Assembly (NCBI GenBank): GCA_963759235.1
Contig: CAVWYO010000010.1
Span: forward strand, 62,001 to 126,000
Length of the DNA: 64,000 nucleotides
Reading direction: 5' to 3'
DNA from: Bauldia sp963759235
GTDB lineage: Bacteria; Pseudomonadota; Alphaproteobacteria; Rhizobiales; Kaistiaceae
Part shown: positions 1 to 7,831 of the stretch, piece by piece
How the letters are laid out: every line of letters begins with the position of its first letter
Numbering within the stretch: the first letter of the stretch is position 1
Translations under genes and position numbers: made by a program
The notes under the pieces: generated by a model
What the model was told of the DNA's origin: nothing
The model's database searches: none
What the model saw: the letters and a program-made list of their open reading frames with translations, nothing else

Positions 1-1481
1 GGCGTATTTCCCAGGATTTTCGCCTGCGTTCGGAGGACGGCCACTATCGCTGGTTCCATCTTCGCGCCCGCCCGGTGATCGGCCAGGACGGCGAGGTATC
101 GCGCGTCGTCGGCACCCTCCTCGACGTCACCGAGGAGCGCACGGCGGAGGAGCGGCTGCTGCACGATTCGGTGCACGACAATCTGACCGGCCTGCCCAAT
201 CGCGAATTGTTTCTCGACCGCTTGCGCGCCTCCCTCGCCTGGACCGAGGCGCAGGGCGTCGCCCGTCCTTCGGTCTTCATGCTCGACATCGACCGGTTCA
301 AGCAGGTCAATGACGGGTTCGGCCTGGCGATCGGCGATTCGATCCTGCTCACCATTGCCCGGCGCCTGACCCGGCTGCTGAAGCCGGCCGATACGCTTGC
401 GCGGCTGGCCGGCGACCAGTTCGCCTTTCTGCTCATCTCCGAGAACCAGCCCGAGCGGATCGCCGCCTTTGCCGAGTCCGTGCGGCGGACGCTGCGCGCC
501 CCCATCACCCTCGGTGAGAAGGAGGTCTTCCTCACCGCCTCGATCGGCATCTCGATGCACGACGGCAAGCAGGTCGAGGCGGAGGAGATGATCAAGGACG
601 CCGAGATCGGCATGTACCATGCCAAGCGCCTCGGCGGCGATCGGATCGAGGCGTTCCGGCCGGCGCTTCGCCAGCACGGCACCGACCTCGCCACGCTCGA
701 ATCCGACCTTCGCCGGGCGCTCGGCCGCGAGGAGATCAAGGTTCTCTACCAGCCGATCGTGCGGCTGGAGGACAAGACGATTGCTGGCTTCGAGGCGCTG
801 GTCCGCTGGGATCATCCGAAGCTCGGCCGGATTCCGCCGACCGACTTCATCCCGATGGCGGAACGCACCGGGCTGATCATCCCGCTCGGCCTTTTCGTTC
901 TCGACCGCGCCGCCCGCCAGCTCGCCGACTGGCAGGAGGCGCTCGGCCGCCACACGCCGCTCTTCACCAGCGTCAACGTGTCGAGCCGGCAGCTCCTGCG
1001 CCACGACCTCATCAACGACGTCAAGTCGGTGCTCGTCCGCTCCAGCATCAATCGCGGCTCGCTCAAGCTCGAGGTGACCGAGAGCCTGGTGATGGAGAAC
1101 CCGGAATACGCCGCCCAGGTGCTGGTGCGCATCCGCGAGCTCGGCGCCGGCCTGTCCCTCGACGATTTCGGCACCGGCTACTCCTCCCTTTCCTACCTGC
1201 AGCGCTTCCCCTTCGACACGATCAAGATCGACCAGACTTTCGTGCGCGGCAGCGGCGGCGGCGACCGGCGGATCATCCTGCGCTCGATCATCTCGCTCGC
1301 TCACGACCTCGGCATGGACGTGGTCGCCGAGGGGGCCGAATCGGAAGCCGACGCCTTCGAGCTGCAGGAGCTTGGCTGCGAATTCATCCAGGGCTTCCTC
1401 TATGGCCAGCCGATGACGGCGGCCGAGGCTAACCGGCTCCTCTTCCGCACCGACGTGGAGGAAGAATTCGAGCAGGCCTGA
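1..1481 (+). CDS. PAS-GGDEF-EAL cyclic-di-GMP protein (5' end outside window)
   Basis: The frame is open from base 3 at the window edge, so the N-terminus is missing. The first ~40 residues read like the end of a PAS/PAC segment (GHYRWFHLRARPVIG, then a LLDVTEER linker). A GGDEF domain follows, but its signature is AGDQF instead of GGDEF, and the usual RxxD inhibitory site five residues upstream reads KPAD. The C-terminal EAL domain looks intact: FEALVRW, VTESLVMENP, LDDFGTGYSSLSYLQRF, VVAEGAE and FIQGFLYGQPM are all present. Family knowledge predicts an inactive or weak cyclase half and an active c-di-GMP phosphodiesterase half. The sensor input is unknown because the start is not visible. 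An inverted repeat follows the stop. Confidence 0.93.
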   Translation, partial: RISQDFRLRSEDGHYRWFHLRARPVIGQDGEVSRVVGTLLDVTEERTAEERLLHDSVHDNLTGLPNRELFLDRLRASLAWTEAQGVARPSVFMLDIDRFKQVNDGFGLAIGDSILLTIARRLTRLLKPADTLARLAGDQFAFLLISENQPERIAAFAESVRRTLRAPITLGEKEVFLTASIGISMHDGKQVEAEEMIKDAEIGMYHAKRLGGDRIEAFRPALRQHGTDLATLESDLRRALGREEIKVLYQPIVRLEDKTIAGFEALVRWDHPKLGRIPPTDFIPMAERTGLIIPLGLFVLDRAARQLADWQEALGRHTPLFTSVNVSSRQLLRHDLINDVKSVLVRSSINRGSLKLEVTESLVMENPEYAAQVLVRIRELGAGLSLDDFGTGYSSLSYLQRFPFDTIKIDQTFVRGSGGGDRRIILRSIISLAHDLGMDVVAEGAESEADAFELQELGCEFIQGFLYGQPMTAAEANRLLFRTDVEEEFEQA

Positions 1482-1484
1482 CCC

Positions 1485-1530
1485 CGGTTTCAACAGTTTG
1501 GTCTGTTTTGGCGGCATTCTGTTGAAACCG
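1485..1530 (+). terminator. 12-bp inverted repeat after the GGDEF-EAL gene
   Basis: CGGTTTCAACAG (1485-1496) is perfectly repeated in inverse as CTGTTGAAACCG (1519-1530) around a 22-base loop, starting 4 bases past the stop codon. No T-run follows, so a classical intrinsic terminator is not certain. It could also be an operator for the downstream gene. Confidence 0.45.
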
Positions 1531-1562
1531 TTGGGCCAGATGAGCTTGCGGCCGCTCGTGGC

Positions 1563-1592
1563 TTGACACCGAAGCCCCGACTTCCCTTATTC
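1563..1592 (+). promoter_or_regulatory. candidate promoter for ispH
   Basis: A perfect TTGACA hexamer at 1563-1568 is followed 18 bases later by a weak TTATTC at 1587-1592. The ispH ATG is at 1598, and no clear ribosome binding site precedes it. If this promoter is used, the mRNA would be nearly leaderless. Pattern-based only. Confidence 0.3.
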
Positions 1593-1597
1593 CCGGC

Positions 1598-2590
1598 ATG
1601 ACCCACAGCCCGCCCGACGTCGCGCCGAACCCGGACAAGCCGCCGCTGCGCATCCTCTTGTGCGCGCCGCGCGGCTTTTGCGCCGGTGTCGACCGGGCGA
1701 TCCAGATCGTCGAGCTCGCGCTGCAACGCTTCGGGGCGCCGGTCTATGTGCGCCACGAGATCGTCCACAACCGCTACGTGGTCGACGGCCTCAAGGCCAA
1801 GGGAGCCGTCTTCGTCGAGGAGCTCGCCGACATCCCCGACACCGATCAGCCGGTGATCTTCTCGGCCCACGGCGTCGCCAAGGCGGTGCCGGAAGCCGCG
1901 CGGGCGCGGAACCTCTTCCAGCTCGACGCGACCTGTCCGCTGGTCACCAAGGTGCACCGCGAGGCTGAAATCCTCCACCGCAAGAAGCACCGCGAGATCG
2001 TGCTGATCGGTCACGCCGGCCATCCCGAGGTGGTCGGCACGATGGGCCAGTTGCCGGCTGGCGCGGTGAGCCTGATCGAGACCGAGGATGATGCCCGCGC
2101 CTTTGTGCCGCGCGATCCGGACAAGCTCGCCTGGATCACCCAGACGACGCTCTCGGTCGACGACACCGCCGCGATCGTCGGGATCCTCACCGAGCGCTTC
2201 CCCGACATCCTCGCCCCCCACAAGGACGACATCTGCTACGCGACCACCAATCGCCAGGAGGCGGTGAAGCGGGTCGGCGCCGAAGTCGATGCGATGATCG
2301 TCGTCGGCGCGCCGAATTCGTCCAACTCGCAACGGCTGCGCGAAGTCGCCGAGCGGGCCGGTTGTCCGTTCGCGGCCCTCGTCCAGCGTGCCTCGGACAT
2401 CGACTGGCCGCGCTTCCAGGGGCTCGCGCGGCTCGGCATCACCGCCGGCGCCTCGGCCCCGGAAGTGCTGGTCGAGGAAGTGATCGACGCCTTCGCCAAG
2501 CGCTACGATGTGACGGTCGAGGTGGTGACGACCGCCTCGGAGACGGTCGCCTTCGCGCTGCCGCGACAGCTCCGCGAAGCGGCGGAGTGA
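1598..2590 (+). CDS. ispH: 4-hydroxy-3-methylbut-2-enyl diphosphate reductase
   Basis: 330 residues. IspH carries out the last step of the MEP isoprenoid pathway, reducing HMBPP to IPP and DMAPP with a [4Fe-4S] cluster. The three cluster cysteines are visible in RGFCAGVDRAI near residue 30, DATCPLVTKVH near 110 and APNSSNSQR preceded by ICYATTNRQ near 210. Length fits the family. It is followed, after an intergenic palindrome, by thrB and rnhA, a common order in Hyphomicrobiales. The other MEP gene in the window is dxs at 38.3-40.2 kb. The ATG at 1598 has no obvious Shine-Dalgarno sequence, but no better start lies between it and the conserved core. Confidence 0.97.
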   Translation: MTHSPPDVAPNPDKPPLRILLCAPRGFCAGVDRAIQIVELALQRFGAPVYVRHEIVHNRYVVDGLKAKGAVFVEELADIPDTDQPVIFSAHGVAKAVPEAARARNLFQLDATCPLVTKVHREAEILHRKKHREIVLIGHAGHPEVVGTMGQLPAGAVSLIETEDDARAFVPRDPDKLAWITQTTLSVDDTAAIVGILTERFPDILAPHKDDICYATTNRQEAVKRVGAEVDAMIVVGAPNSSNSQRLREVAERAGCPFAALVQRASDIDWPRFQGLARLGITAGASAPEVLVEEVIDAFAKRYDVTVEVVTTASETVAFALPRQLREAAE

Positions 2591-2691
2591 GGTGATGGCG
2601 CTGGCGCGTTGGTACCGGTCCGACGAGATTTCCGTGACCCCGAGCGGGCGCGACGCGCTCACCGCATCCCTCCCCGGCACGGGGAGGGGGG

Positions 2692-2738
2692 ACCACGCAC
2701 CCAAGTCGGATTTTTCCGACTTGGGGAAAATGCGTGGT
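2692..2738. repeat. long two-part hairpin in the ispH-thrB gap
   Basis: The 302-base gap 2591-2892 holds no convincing gene. Its main structure is a nested palindrome: ACCACGCA (2692-2699) pairs with TGCGTGGT (2731-2738), and inside it CCCAAGTCGGA (2700-2710) pairs with TCCGACTTGGG (2715-2725) around a TTTT loop. This gives 19 perfect pairs broken only by a 5-base bulge (GAAAA). Flanking sequence is GC-rich with a further local repeat, TCCCCGGCACGGGGA. The arrangement resembles dispersed palindromic elements of alphaproteobacteria. A role as attenuator or mRNA processing site for thrB is possible but unproven. Confidence 0.7.
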
Positions 2739-2892
2739 GGGTGGGGTCCTTCTCCACCTTGCACTGCGGTGCCAACCCCGGCGAACCCCACCCGTCTGCG
2801 ACCGGCTACGTCGGCCGCATCTACCCGGCGCCCTCCGGCTCGACCGGAGGGTCCGGCGAGGGATTCACCGGCTTGCGACGGGTCTTGAGCCC

Positions 2893-3858
2893 GTGGCGGT
2901 CTACACCGACTTTTCCGACGAGGACCTGGAAAGCTTCATGCGGAGCTACGACCTCGGCACGCTGCTCTCGATCAAGGGCATCGCTGAGGGCGTCGAGAAC
3001 TCCAACTACCTGCTCGCCACCGAGGTGGGCCAGTTCATCCTGACCCTCTACGAGAAGCGGGTCGACCCGACCGACCTGCCCTTCTTCCTCGGCCTCATGG
3101 AGCATCTGGCGGCGCGTGGGATCAATTGCCCGACGCCGGTCCACGACCGTAACGGCCGTTCGCTCGGAACATTGGCCAAACGGCCGGCGGCAATCGTGAC
3201 CTTCCTCAGCGGCATGTGGGTGCGCCGCCCACGGCCGGACCATTGCGCGGCCGTCGGCCGGGCGCTCGCCGGCCTTCATCGTGCCGCCGTCGGCTTCAGC
3301 CTCACCCGCCGCAACGCGCTCTCGGTGGACGGCTGGCGACCGCTCTACGAGACGTGCGGCGGCCGCGCCGACGAGGTGCAAGCCGGTCTCGGCCGCGAGA
3401 TCGAAGCCGAACTTGCCTATCTCGAGGCGCACTGGCCGGTCGGCTTGCCGGCCGGCGTCATCCATGCCGACCTCTTCCCCGACAACGTCTTCTTTCTCGG
3501 CAAGGACCTCTCCGGCCTCATCGACTTCTATTTCGCCTGCAACGACATGCTTGCCTATGACGCCGCGATCTGCCTCAACGCCTGGTGCTTCGAATCCGAC
3601 GGCTCGCTCAACATCACCAAGGCGCGGGCGCTCTTGTCCGGCTACGCGTCGGTCCGCCGTTTTACCGCGGAAGAGGTCGCGGCCCTGCCGGTTCTTGCCC
3701 GCGGCGCGGCGCTCCGCTTTCTGCTCACCCGCCTCTATGACTGGCTGACGGTGCCGGAGGGCGCGCTGGTCGTCCCCAAGGATCCGGCCGAGTACTACCG
3801 GAAGCTCCGTTTCCATCGCGGCGTCGCCGACGCCGGCGCCTACGGGCTCGACCTTTGA
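2893..3858 (+). CDS. thrB: homoserine kinase (ThrB2, aminoglycoside-phosphotransferase fold)
   Basis: 321 residues from a GTG at 2893, chosen because the protein then begins with AVYTDFSDEDLESF, the usual family start; the frame stays open upstream through non-conserved sequence. The enzyme phosphorylates homoserine for threonine synthesis. Motifs: KGIAEGVENSNYLL near residue 30, TLYEKRV, the catalytic loop VIHADLFPDNVFF near 195, and the metal-binding LIDFYFACND. This is the choline-kinase-like form of homoserine kinase, not the GHMP form. Its TGA overlaps the TTG of rnhA, so the two are translationally coupled. Confidence 0.93.
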   Translation: MAVYTDFSDEDLESFMRSYDLGTLLSIKGIAEGVENSNYLLATEVGQFILTLYEKRVDPTDLPFFLGLMEHLAARGINCPTPVHDRNGRSLGTLAKRPAAIVTFLSGMWVRRPRPDHCAAVGRALAGLHRAAVGFSLTRRNALSVDGWRPLYETCGGRADEVQAGLGREIEAELAYLEAHWPVGLPAGVIHADLFPDNVFFLGKDLSGLIDFYFACNDMLAYDAAICLNAWCFESDGSLNITKARALLSGYASVRRFTAEEVAALPVLARGAALRFLLTRLYDWLTVPEGALVVPKDPAEYYRKLRFHRGVADAGAYGLDL

Positions 3859-4328
3859 CCGCCAAGCCGCGGGTCGAGATCTGGACGGACGGCGCCTGCT
3901 CCGGCAATCCTGGCCCGGGCGGCTGGGGCGCGGTGCTCATCTGGAACGGCCACAGCAGGGAATTATCCGGCGGCGAGAAGCTGACGACCAACAATCGCAT
4001 GGAACTGACCGCCGCGATCTCGGCACTCGCTGCTCTCAAGCGGCCATCGGCCGTCGACCTTCATACCGACTCGCAATATCTGCGCGGCGGCATCACCGCC
4101 TGGATTGCCGGCTGGAAGAAGAACGGCTGGCGAACCAGCGATAGGAAGCCGGTGAAGAACGTCGATCTCTGGCAAGCGCTCGACACCCTCCGCGACAAGC
4201 ACGACGTGCATTGGCACTGGGTGAAGGGCCATGCCGGCGCGGAGGCGAACGAGCGCGCCGACCAGCTCGCCCGCGACGGCATGGCGCCGTTCAAGGAGCG
4301 CCGGCGCCACGGGCACCAGCCCGACTGA
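3855..4328 (+). CDS. rnhA: ribonuclease HI
   Basis: 157 residues from a TTG overlapping the thrB stop (TTGA). RNase HI cleaves the RNA strand of RNA-DNA hybrids. The four acidic catalytic residues are in place: EIWTDGACSGNPGPGGWG, NNRMELTAAI, LHTDSQYLRGGI and ANERADQLAR. The family helix KKNGWRTSDRKPVKNVDLW is also present. Length matches the single-domain bacterial enzyme. It closes the ispH-thrB-rnhA series; a peroxiredoxin often comes next in relatives, but here a two-gene islet intervenes. Confidence 0.97.
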   Translation: MTAKPRVEIWTDGACSGNPGPGGWGAVLIWNGHSRELSGGEKLTTNNRMELTAAISALAALKRPSAVDLHTDSQYLRGGITAWIAGWKKNGWRTSDRKPVKNVDLWQALDTLRDKHDVHWHWVKGHAGAEANERADQLARDGMAPFKERRRHGHQPD

Positions 4329-4673
4329 TCACGCCACCGGCCGAACCCGCGCAATTTGGCGAAACCGGGGGGCCGGCTGCGACCCTCGCGATGAGTTCCG
4401 CTCGGGTTTGTTCTTCGGATTCGCTGGGAATTCCGCCGTTTTCGCAAGCAGGGCGAGTGCGGCTTCGCAGCAGTCGACGCCGGCGTGCTTCTTAAGATTG
4501 GGTTCCTCGGCATTTTTTTTAGTTTTTAGTTTTGGAGAGCATCAACCTTTTTCTGCGCAAATTGGCCGGCGGTAGTCTTCCGCCAAAAGCGGCGGTTTGG
4601 ACGCCAAGTCAGTTTGATGAGTTGTCTTGAGGCCGCACCGACCCGCCGGCCTGGAAACAAGAGGAAATCCGTC
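4329..4673. other. non-coding gap with AT-rich tract before the ATP-grasp gene
   Basis: No gene seen. From about 4500 the composition shifts sharply: an uninterrupted run of eight T is followed by further T-rich blocks up to ~4555, unlike the GC-rich surroundings. This could be a boundary of acquired DNA, a promoter region, or an upstream activating sequence. No clear hairpin precedes the T-run. Confidence 0.5.
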
Positions 4674-5792
4674 GTGACGCAAGTTCACGCCGTGACGCGC
4701 GACAGTCAAGCGAAGGCCAGGAAAGCCCCGCCGTCGGCGGAATATCTTCGCCATGCCAGCAAGAGGAGCGGCCGCGGCCCGTTGGACCTGGCTCGCGAGT
4801 ACATTCGTTTGCACCGCGGTCGCGGCAGGCTGACATTGCCGGAATATGTCCAATACGGCGTCTACGAGCAGGCCCGCCACAGCCGCGAAGACCAGGCGAG
4901 GTTCATTACCAACACACTTCACTGGCCTATTACGCGCCTGTGCTGCGACATGACCTGGCAGGCAACGACCGAAGACAAGTGGCTGTGCTCCCATATTCTC
5001 GCCCGATCGGGCATTCCCGTGCCGGAGACCCTTGCCGTTATCGACACGAGCGGCCGCGCCTATCCCGAAACGCACAAGATTTCGACGGCCGATGACTTTC
5101 GCAATTTCGCTACTTCGTCCGGCGTGCTTCCGTTCTTTGGAAAGGAAAATCGGGGCATCTGCAGTTTTGGGGCGTTCCTGGCCCTCGAAGCCGACAAAGA
5201 CCGGATTCACCTGAAAGGCGAAGGCTGGACCGATTACGGCACTGTCATGAATCAGTTCATCGGCGATACGCCCTATCTGCTTCAGCCGCTCCAACGCAAT
5301 CATCAGTTCTTCGAGCCTTACACCAAGAGTCTCGCCACCATCCGCGTGTGCGTGCTGATTGCCAATTGCAGCATCAAGACGCCTTTTGCCGTGTTGAAAT
5401 TGCCCTCAAACGAGAATCTGGCCGACAGTTTCTGGCGGCCCGGCAACCTGGCTTGCAATCTCGCCCCGGAGACCGGCAAGATCCTGACGCTTCGGTCTCA
5501 GGATCCGCTCGGGACGACCGACTACTTGGAACATCCGGAGACAGGCCATCCGATTTTGGGAGAGACCGTTCCGATGTGGGATCGGGTCATGGATCTGGTC
5601 CATGGCTGTTCGCCGATCTTCTACCCGCTTCGGTATCAGTCGATGGATATCGCCCTCACCCAGGACGGGCCCGTCCTGATCGAGATCAACACCGGTGGAG
5701 GATTCGACCTGCCGCAACTGGCCAGCGGTCAGGGCTTCCTTTCCGACGAGGTGTGCGAGTTCTTCCGGTTCTGCGGGTACCGGAAAGTCTGA
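4674..5792 (+). CDS. sugar-transfer-associated ATP-grasp protein
   Basis: 372 residues from GTG 4674, which has GAGGAAA 6 bases upstream; ATG 4617 in the same frame would add 19 residues but has no ribosome site. The protein resembles the ATP-grasp family usually found beside polysaccharide glycosyltransferases. Features: DKWLCSHILARSGIPVPE (ATP-grasp entry helix), FFGKENRGICSFGA as the flexible grasp loop, IRVCVLI, and the metal-ligand segment SMDIALTQDGPVLIEINTG near the C-terminus. Such enzymes activate a carboxylate with ATP and join it to an amine; the substrate here is unknown. The gene pairs with the aminotransferase 106 bases downstream. Codon choice looks less GC-extreme than its neighbours, hinting at transfer. 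Confidence 0.8.
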   Translation: MTQVHAVTRDSQAKARKAPPSAEYLRHASKRSGRGPLDLAREYIRLHRGRGRLTLPEYVQYGVYEQARHSREDQARFITNTLHWPITRLCCDMTWQATTEDKWLCSHILARSGIPVPETLAVIDTSGRAYPETHKISTADDFRNFATSSGVLPFFGKENRGICSFGAFLALEADKDRIHLKGEGWTDYGTVMNQFIGDTPYLLQPLQRNHQFFEPYTKSLATIRVCVLIANCSIKTPFAVLKLPSNENLADSFWRPGNLACNLAPETGKILTLRSQDPLGTTDYLEHPETGHPILGETVPMWDRVMDLVHGCSPIFYPLRYQSMDIALTQDGPVLIEINTGGGFDLPQLASGQGFLSDEVCEFFRFCGYRKV

Positions 5793-5898
5793 CGTGTTGC
5801 GGCGCTTGCCCCCATGAACCGCCTTACCCGGCTCCACCAGATGATGATGTCACGCTCGGGCCCAGTCGAGTCGGACTTTTCGCCAATGAGGAATCAGG

Positions 5899-7149
5899 AT
5901 GAAACCTTGCCCTGACGTCTACGCGTCTGAGCCGATCCCGGAGTCGGCAGAATCCGGGATCAAGGCGATCCTCGCAAGCGGCGACCTCTTCCGCTACACC
6001 GCGAAATCCGGATCGCCGGTCTCCGAGCTGGAGGAAGAATTCGCCGAGTTCATGGGCGTCCCGTTTGCTTTGGCGGTGAACTCCTGCTCATCCGCGCTGT
6101 TCCTTTCCCTCAAGGCCCTGGGGTTGGAGCCGGGCAGCAGGGTTCTGGTTCCAGCCTTCACCTTTGCCGCCGTGCCCTCGGCGGTCGTTCACGCGGGGTG
6201 TGTTCCGATCCTGGTGAATGTTGGCGAGAACTATCGCATCGATCTCGGCGACTTCGAGCGGAAGCTGGCGGACAACATCGGCGCCGTGATCATCAGCCAT
6301 ATGCGCGGCCATACCTCGAACATGGACGCAATCCTGAAACTTTCAGAGGCACCGGGCATTCCGGTCATCGAAGACGCCGCGCACTCGCTCGGCACCACCT
6401 GGTCGGGGCGAAAAATCGGCACGATGGGCGAGATAGGGTGCTTCTCGTTTCAGTCCTACAAGCTGGTCAATGCCGGTGAGGGCGGAATGCTCATCACCCA
6501 CAATCCGGACATCATCGCACGTGCCGTCATCATGTCGGGCGCCTACGAACGCAATTGGAAGAAGCACCCCGTTGCCAATGATCGCTTCGAGTATTGGCAG
6601 AACAAGCTTCCGCTCTTCAACATGCGCATGAGCAACCTCTCCGCTGCGGTCGCCCGTGCCCAGATCGGGAAAATTTCGGGGCGCGCCGAAGATGGCCGAG
6701 CAAACCACGACTACGTGGCTGCGATCCTCAATACCTCCGGCTGGCTGTATGTGCCGCCACCGCTCGATCAGGAGATCCGCGCCCCGGATTCGATCCAGTT
6801 CAACCTGCGTGGTTTCGACTTCGACGCCGATGCCAAGGCGTTCGCACGGCGCGCCGAGGAGAAGGGCGTCGAGGTCCAGATTTTCGGGCTTTCCAAGGAC
6901 AACGCCAGAGCCTTCTGGAACTGGGAGTTCATCGGCCCGCAAGGCGATCTGTCACAGACCCGCGACATGCTGGTCAGGGCATGTGACGTCCGGCTGCCGG
7001 CGCGGCTCAAGAAGGAAGACCTGGACTTCATCGCATCGGCGCTCGTCGACGCCGCCGAAGAAGTGATGGGCGTGTTTCACCAATCGGGCAGGTGGGACGC
7101 GAACCTCGGTCGTGTCGGCCAACCCGGTGAAATCCTGGCGGTAGCCTGA
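5899..7149 (+). CDS. DegT/DnrJ/EryC1/StrS-type PLP aminotransferase
   Basis: 416 residues, ATG 5899 with AGGA upstream. This fold-type-I family installs amino groups on nucleotide-linked keto sugars, or related compounds, using glutamate. Visible: ALAVNSCSSALFLSL (PLP phosphate binding), VLVPAFTFAAVPSAV, VIEDAAHSLG (Asp pairing with the PLP ring) and CFSFQSYKLVNAGEGGM with the Schiff-base lysine. The C-terminal ~140 residues fit a substrate-binding lobe with modest conservation. It follows the ATP-grasp gene in the same direction, suggesting one pathway in which it supplies an amine for ligation. No glycosyltransferase or nucleotide-sugar dehydratase is adjacent, so the substrate cannot be named. 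Confidence 0.88.
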   Translation: MKPCPDVYASEPIPESAESGIKAILASGDLFRYTAKSGSPVSELEEEFAEFMGVPFALAVNSCSSALFLSLKALGLEPGSRVLVPAFTFAAVPSAVVHAGCVPILVNVGENYRIDLGDFERKLADNIGAVIISHMRGHTSNMDAILKLSEAPGIPVIEDAAHSLGTTWSGRKIGTMGEIGCFSFQSYKLVNAGEGGMLITHNPDIIARAVIMSGAYERNWKKHPVANDRFEYWQNKLPLFNMRMSNLSAAVARAQIGKISGRAEDGRANHDYVAAILNTSGWLYVPPPLDQEIRAPDSIQFNLRGFDFDADAKAFARRAEEKGVEVQIFGLSKDNARAFWNWEFIGPQGDLSQTRDMLVRACDVRLPARLKKEDLDFIASALVDAAEEVMGVFHQSGRWDANLGRVGQPGEILAVA

Positions 7150-7169
7150 GCCGCCATCGGTCAGGCGGC
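7150..7169 (+). terminator. short stem after the aminotransferase gene
   Basis: GCCGCC (7150-7155) and GGCGGC (7164-7169) pair around an 8-base loop, beginning within the final codons of the gene. There is no T-tract. Weak support. Confidence 0.25.
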
Positions 7170-7264
7170 CTCGGCTTTGGCCGCAAACGCCGGGCCGGCT
7201 CGCCGTCGCGAAGCGACCGTTCTCGGCGATGGATGGAACGCGGATGGGGGCGTGCGTGGGCTGA

Positions 7265-7756
7265 CTAACCCAGAGCCTCAAACATCCTCGCGGCGCCGGT
7301 GGCCGAGATGCCCTTGCCGCCTTCCGGCTCGAAATTGAGGGCGGTGACGACGCCGTCCTTGACCAGCGCCGAGAAGCGCTTGCAGCGCTTGCCGAGACCG
7401 CCGGAGATCATGTCGACCTCGAGCCCGAGGGCGCGGGTGAAGGTGCCGTTGCCGTCGGCGAGGAAGTCGATCTTGCCGTCGGCGCCGAGCGCCTTCGACC
7501 AGACCTTCATGACGTGGTGATCGTTGGTCGACATGACGGCGATGCGATCGACGCCCTTCGCCTTCAGCCCGTCGGCATTGGCGACGAATTGCGGAATGTG
7601 GGCGTTGTGGCAGGTGGAGGTAAAGGCGCCGGGAACGCCGACCAGGACGACCGACTGGCCCGAGAACAACTCGGCGGTGGTCGCCTCCTTCACCGTGTCG
7701 TCCTCGTTCTTCACCTTGAACACGCCGTCCGGCAGCCGATCGCCAAGCTTGATCAT
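7265..7756 (-). CDS. Prx5-type peroxiredoxin
   Basis: 163 residues, ATG at 7756. It reduces hydroperoxides through a peroxidatic cysteine in GVPGAFTSTCHNAHIP near residue 48, matching the family PGAFTxTC signature. LFSGQSVVLVG and the C-terminal FEPEGGKGISATGA are typical of the Prx5/AhpE-like branch that uses thiol cofactors. A second cysteine, in GLGKRCKRFSALV, lies near residue 125. The gene is convergent with the aminotransferase and probably forms a minus-strand unit with the periplasmic protein upstream. Confidence 0.93.
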   Translation of the reverse strand: MIKLGDRLPDGVFKVKNEDDTVKEATTAELFSGQSVVLVGVPGAFTSTCHNAHIPQFVANADGLKAKGVDRIAVMSTNDHHVMKVWSKALGADGKIDFLADGNGTFTRALGLEVDMISGGLGKRCKRFSALVKDGVVTALNFEPEGGKGISATGAARMFEALG

Positions 7757-7831
7757 CCCAACTCTCCCAGGAACGGATATCCGCGGGCACGAACGGCCGC
7801 GTCGCTACCGCATTTAGGGCACGGGCGGCGG

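Noticed and set aside
1490..2791. 433-residue minus-strand frame opposite ispH
   Set aside because: Antisense of a strongly conserved gene in high-GC DNA; composition (Arg/Gly/Asp-rich, no motifs) is typical of shadow frames.
2734..2892. N-terminal extension of homoserine kinase from the ATG at 2734
   Set aside because: The extra residues are not conserved and include intergenic repeat sequence; GTG 2893 gives the family start.
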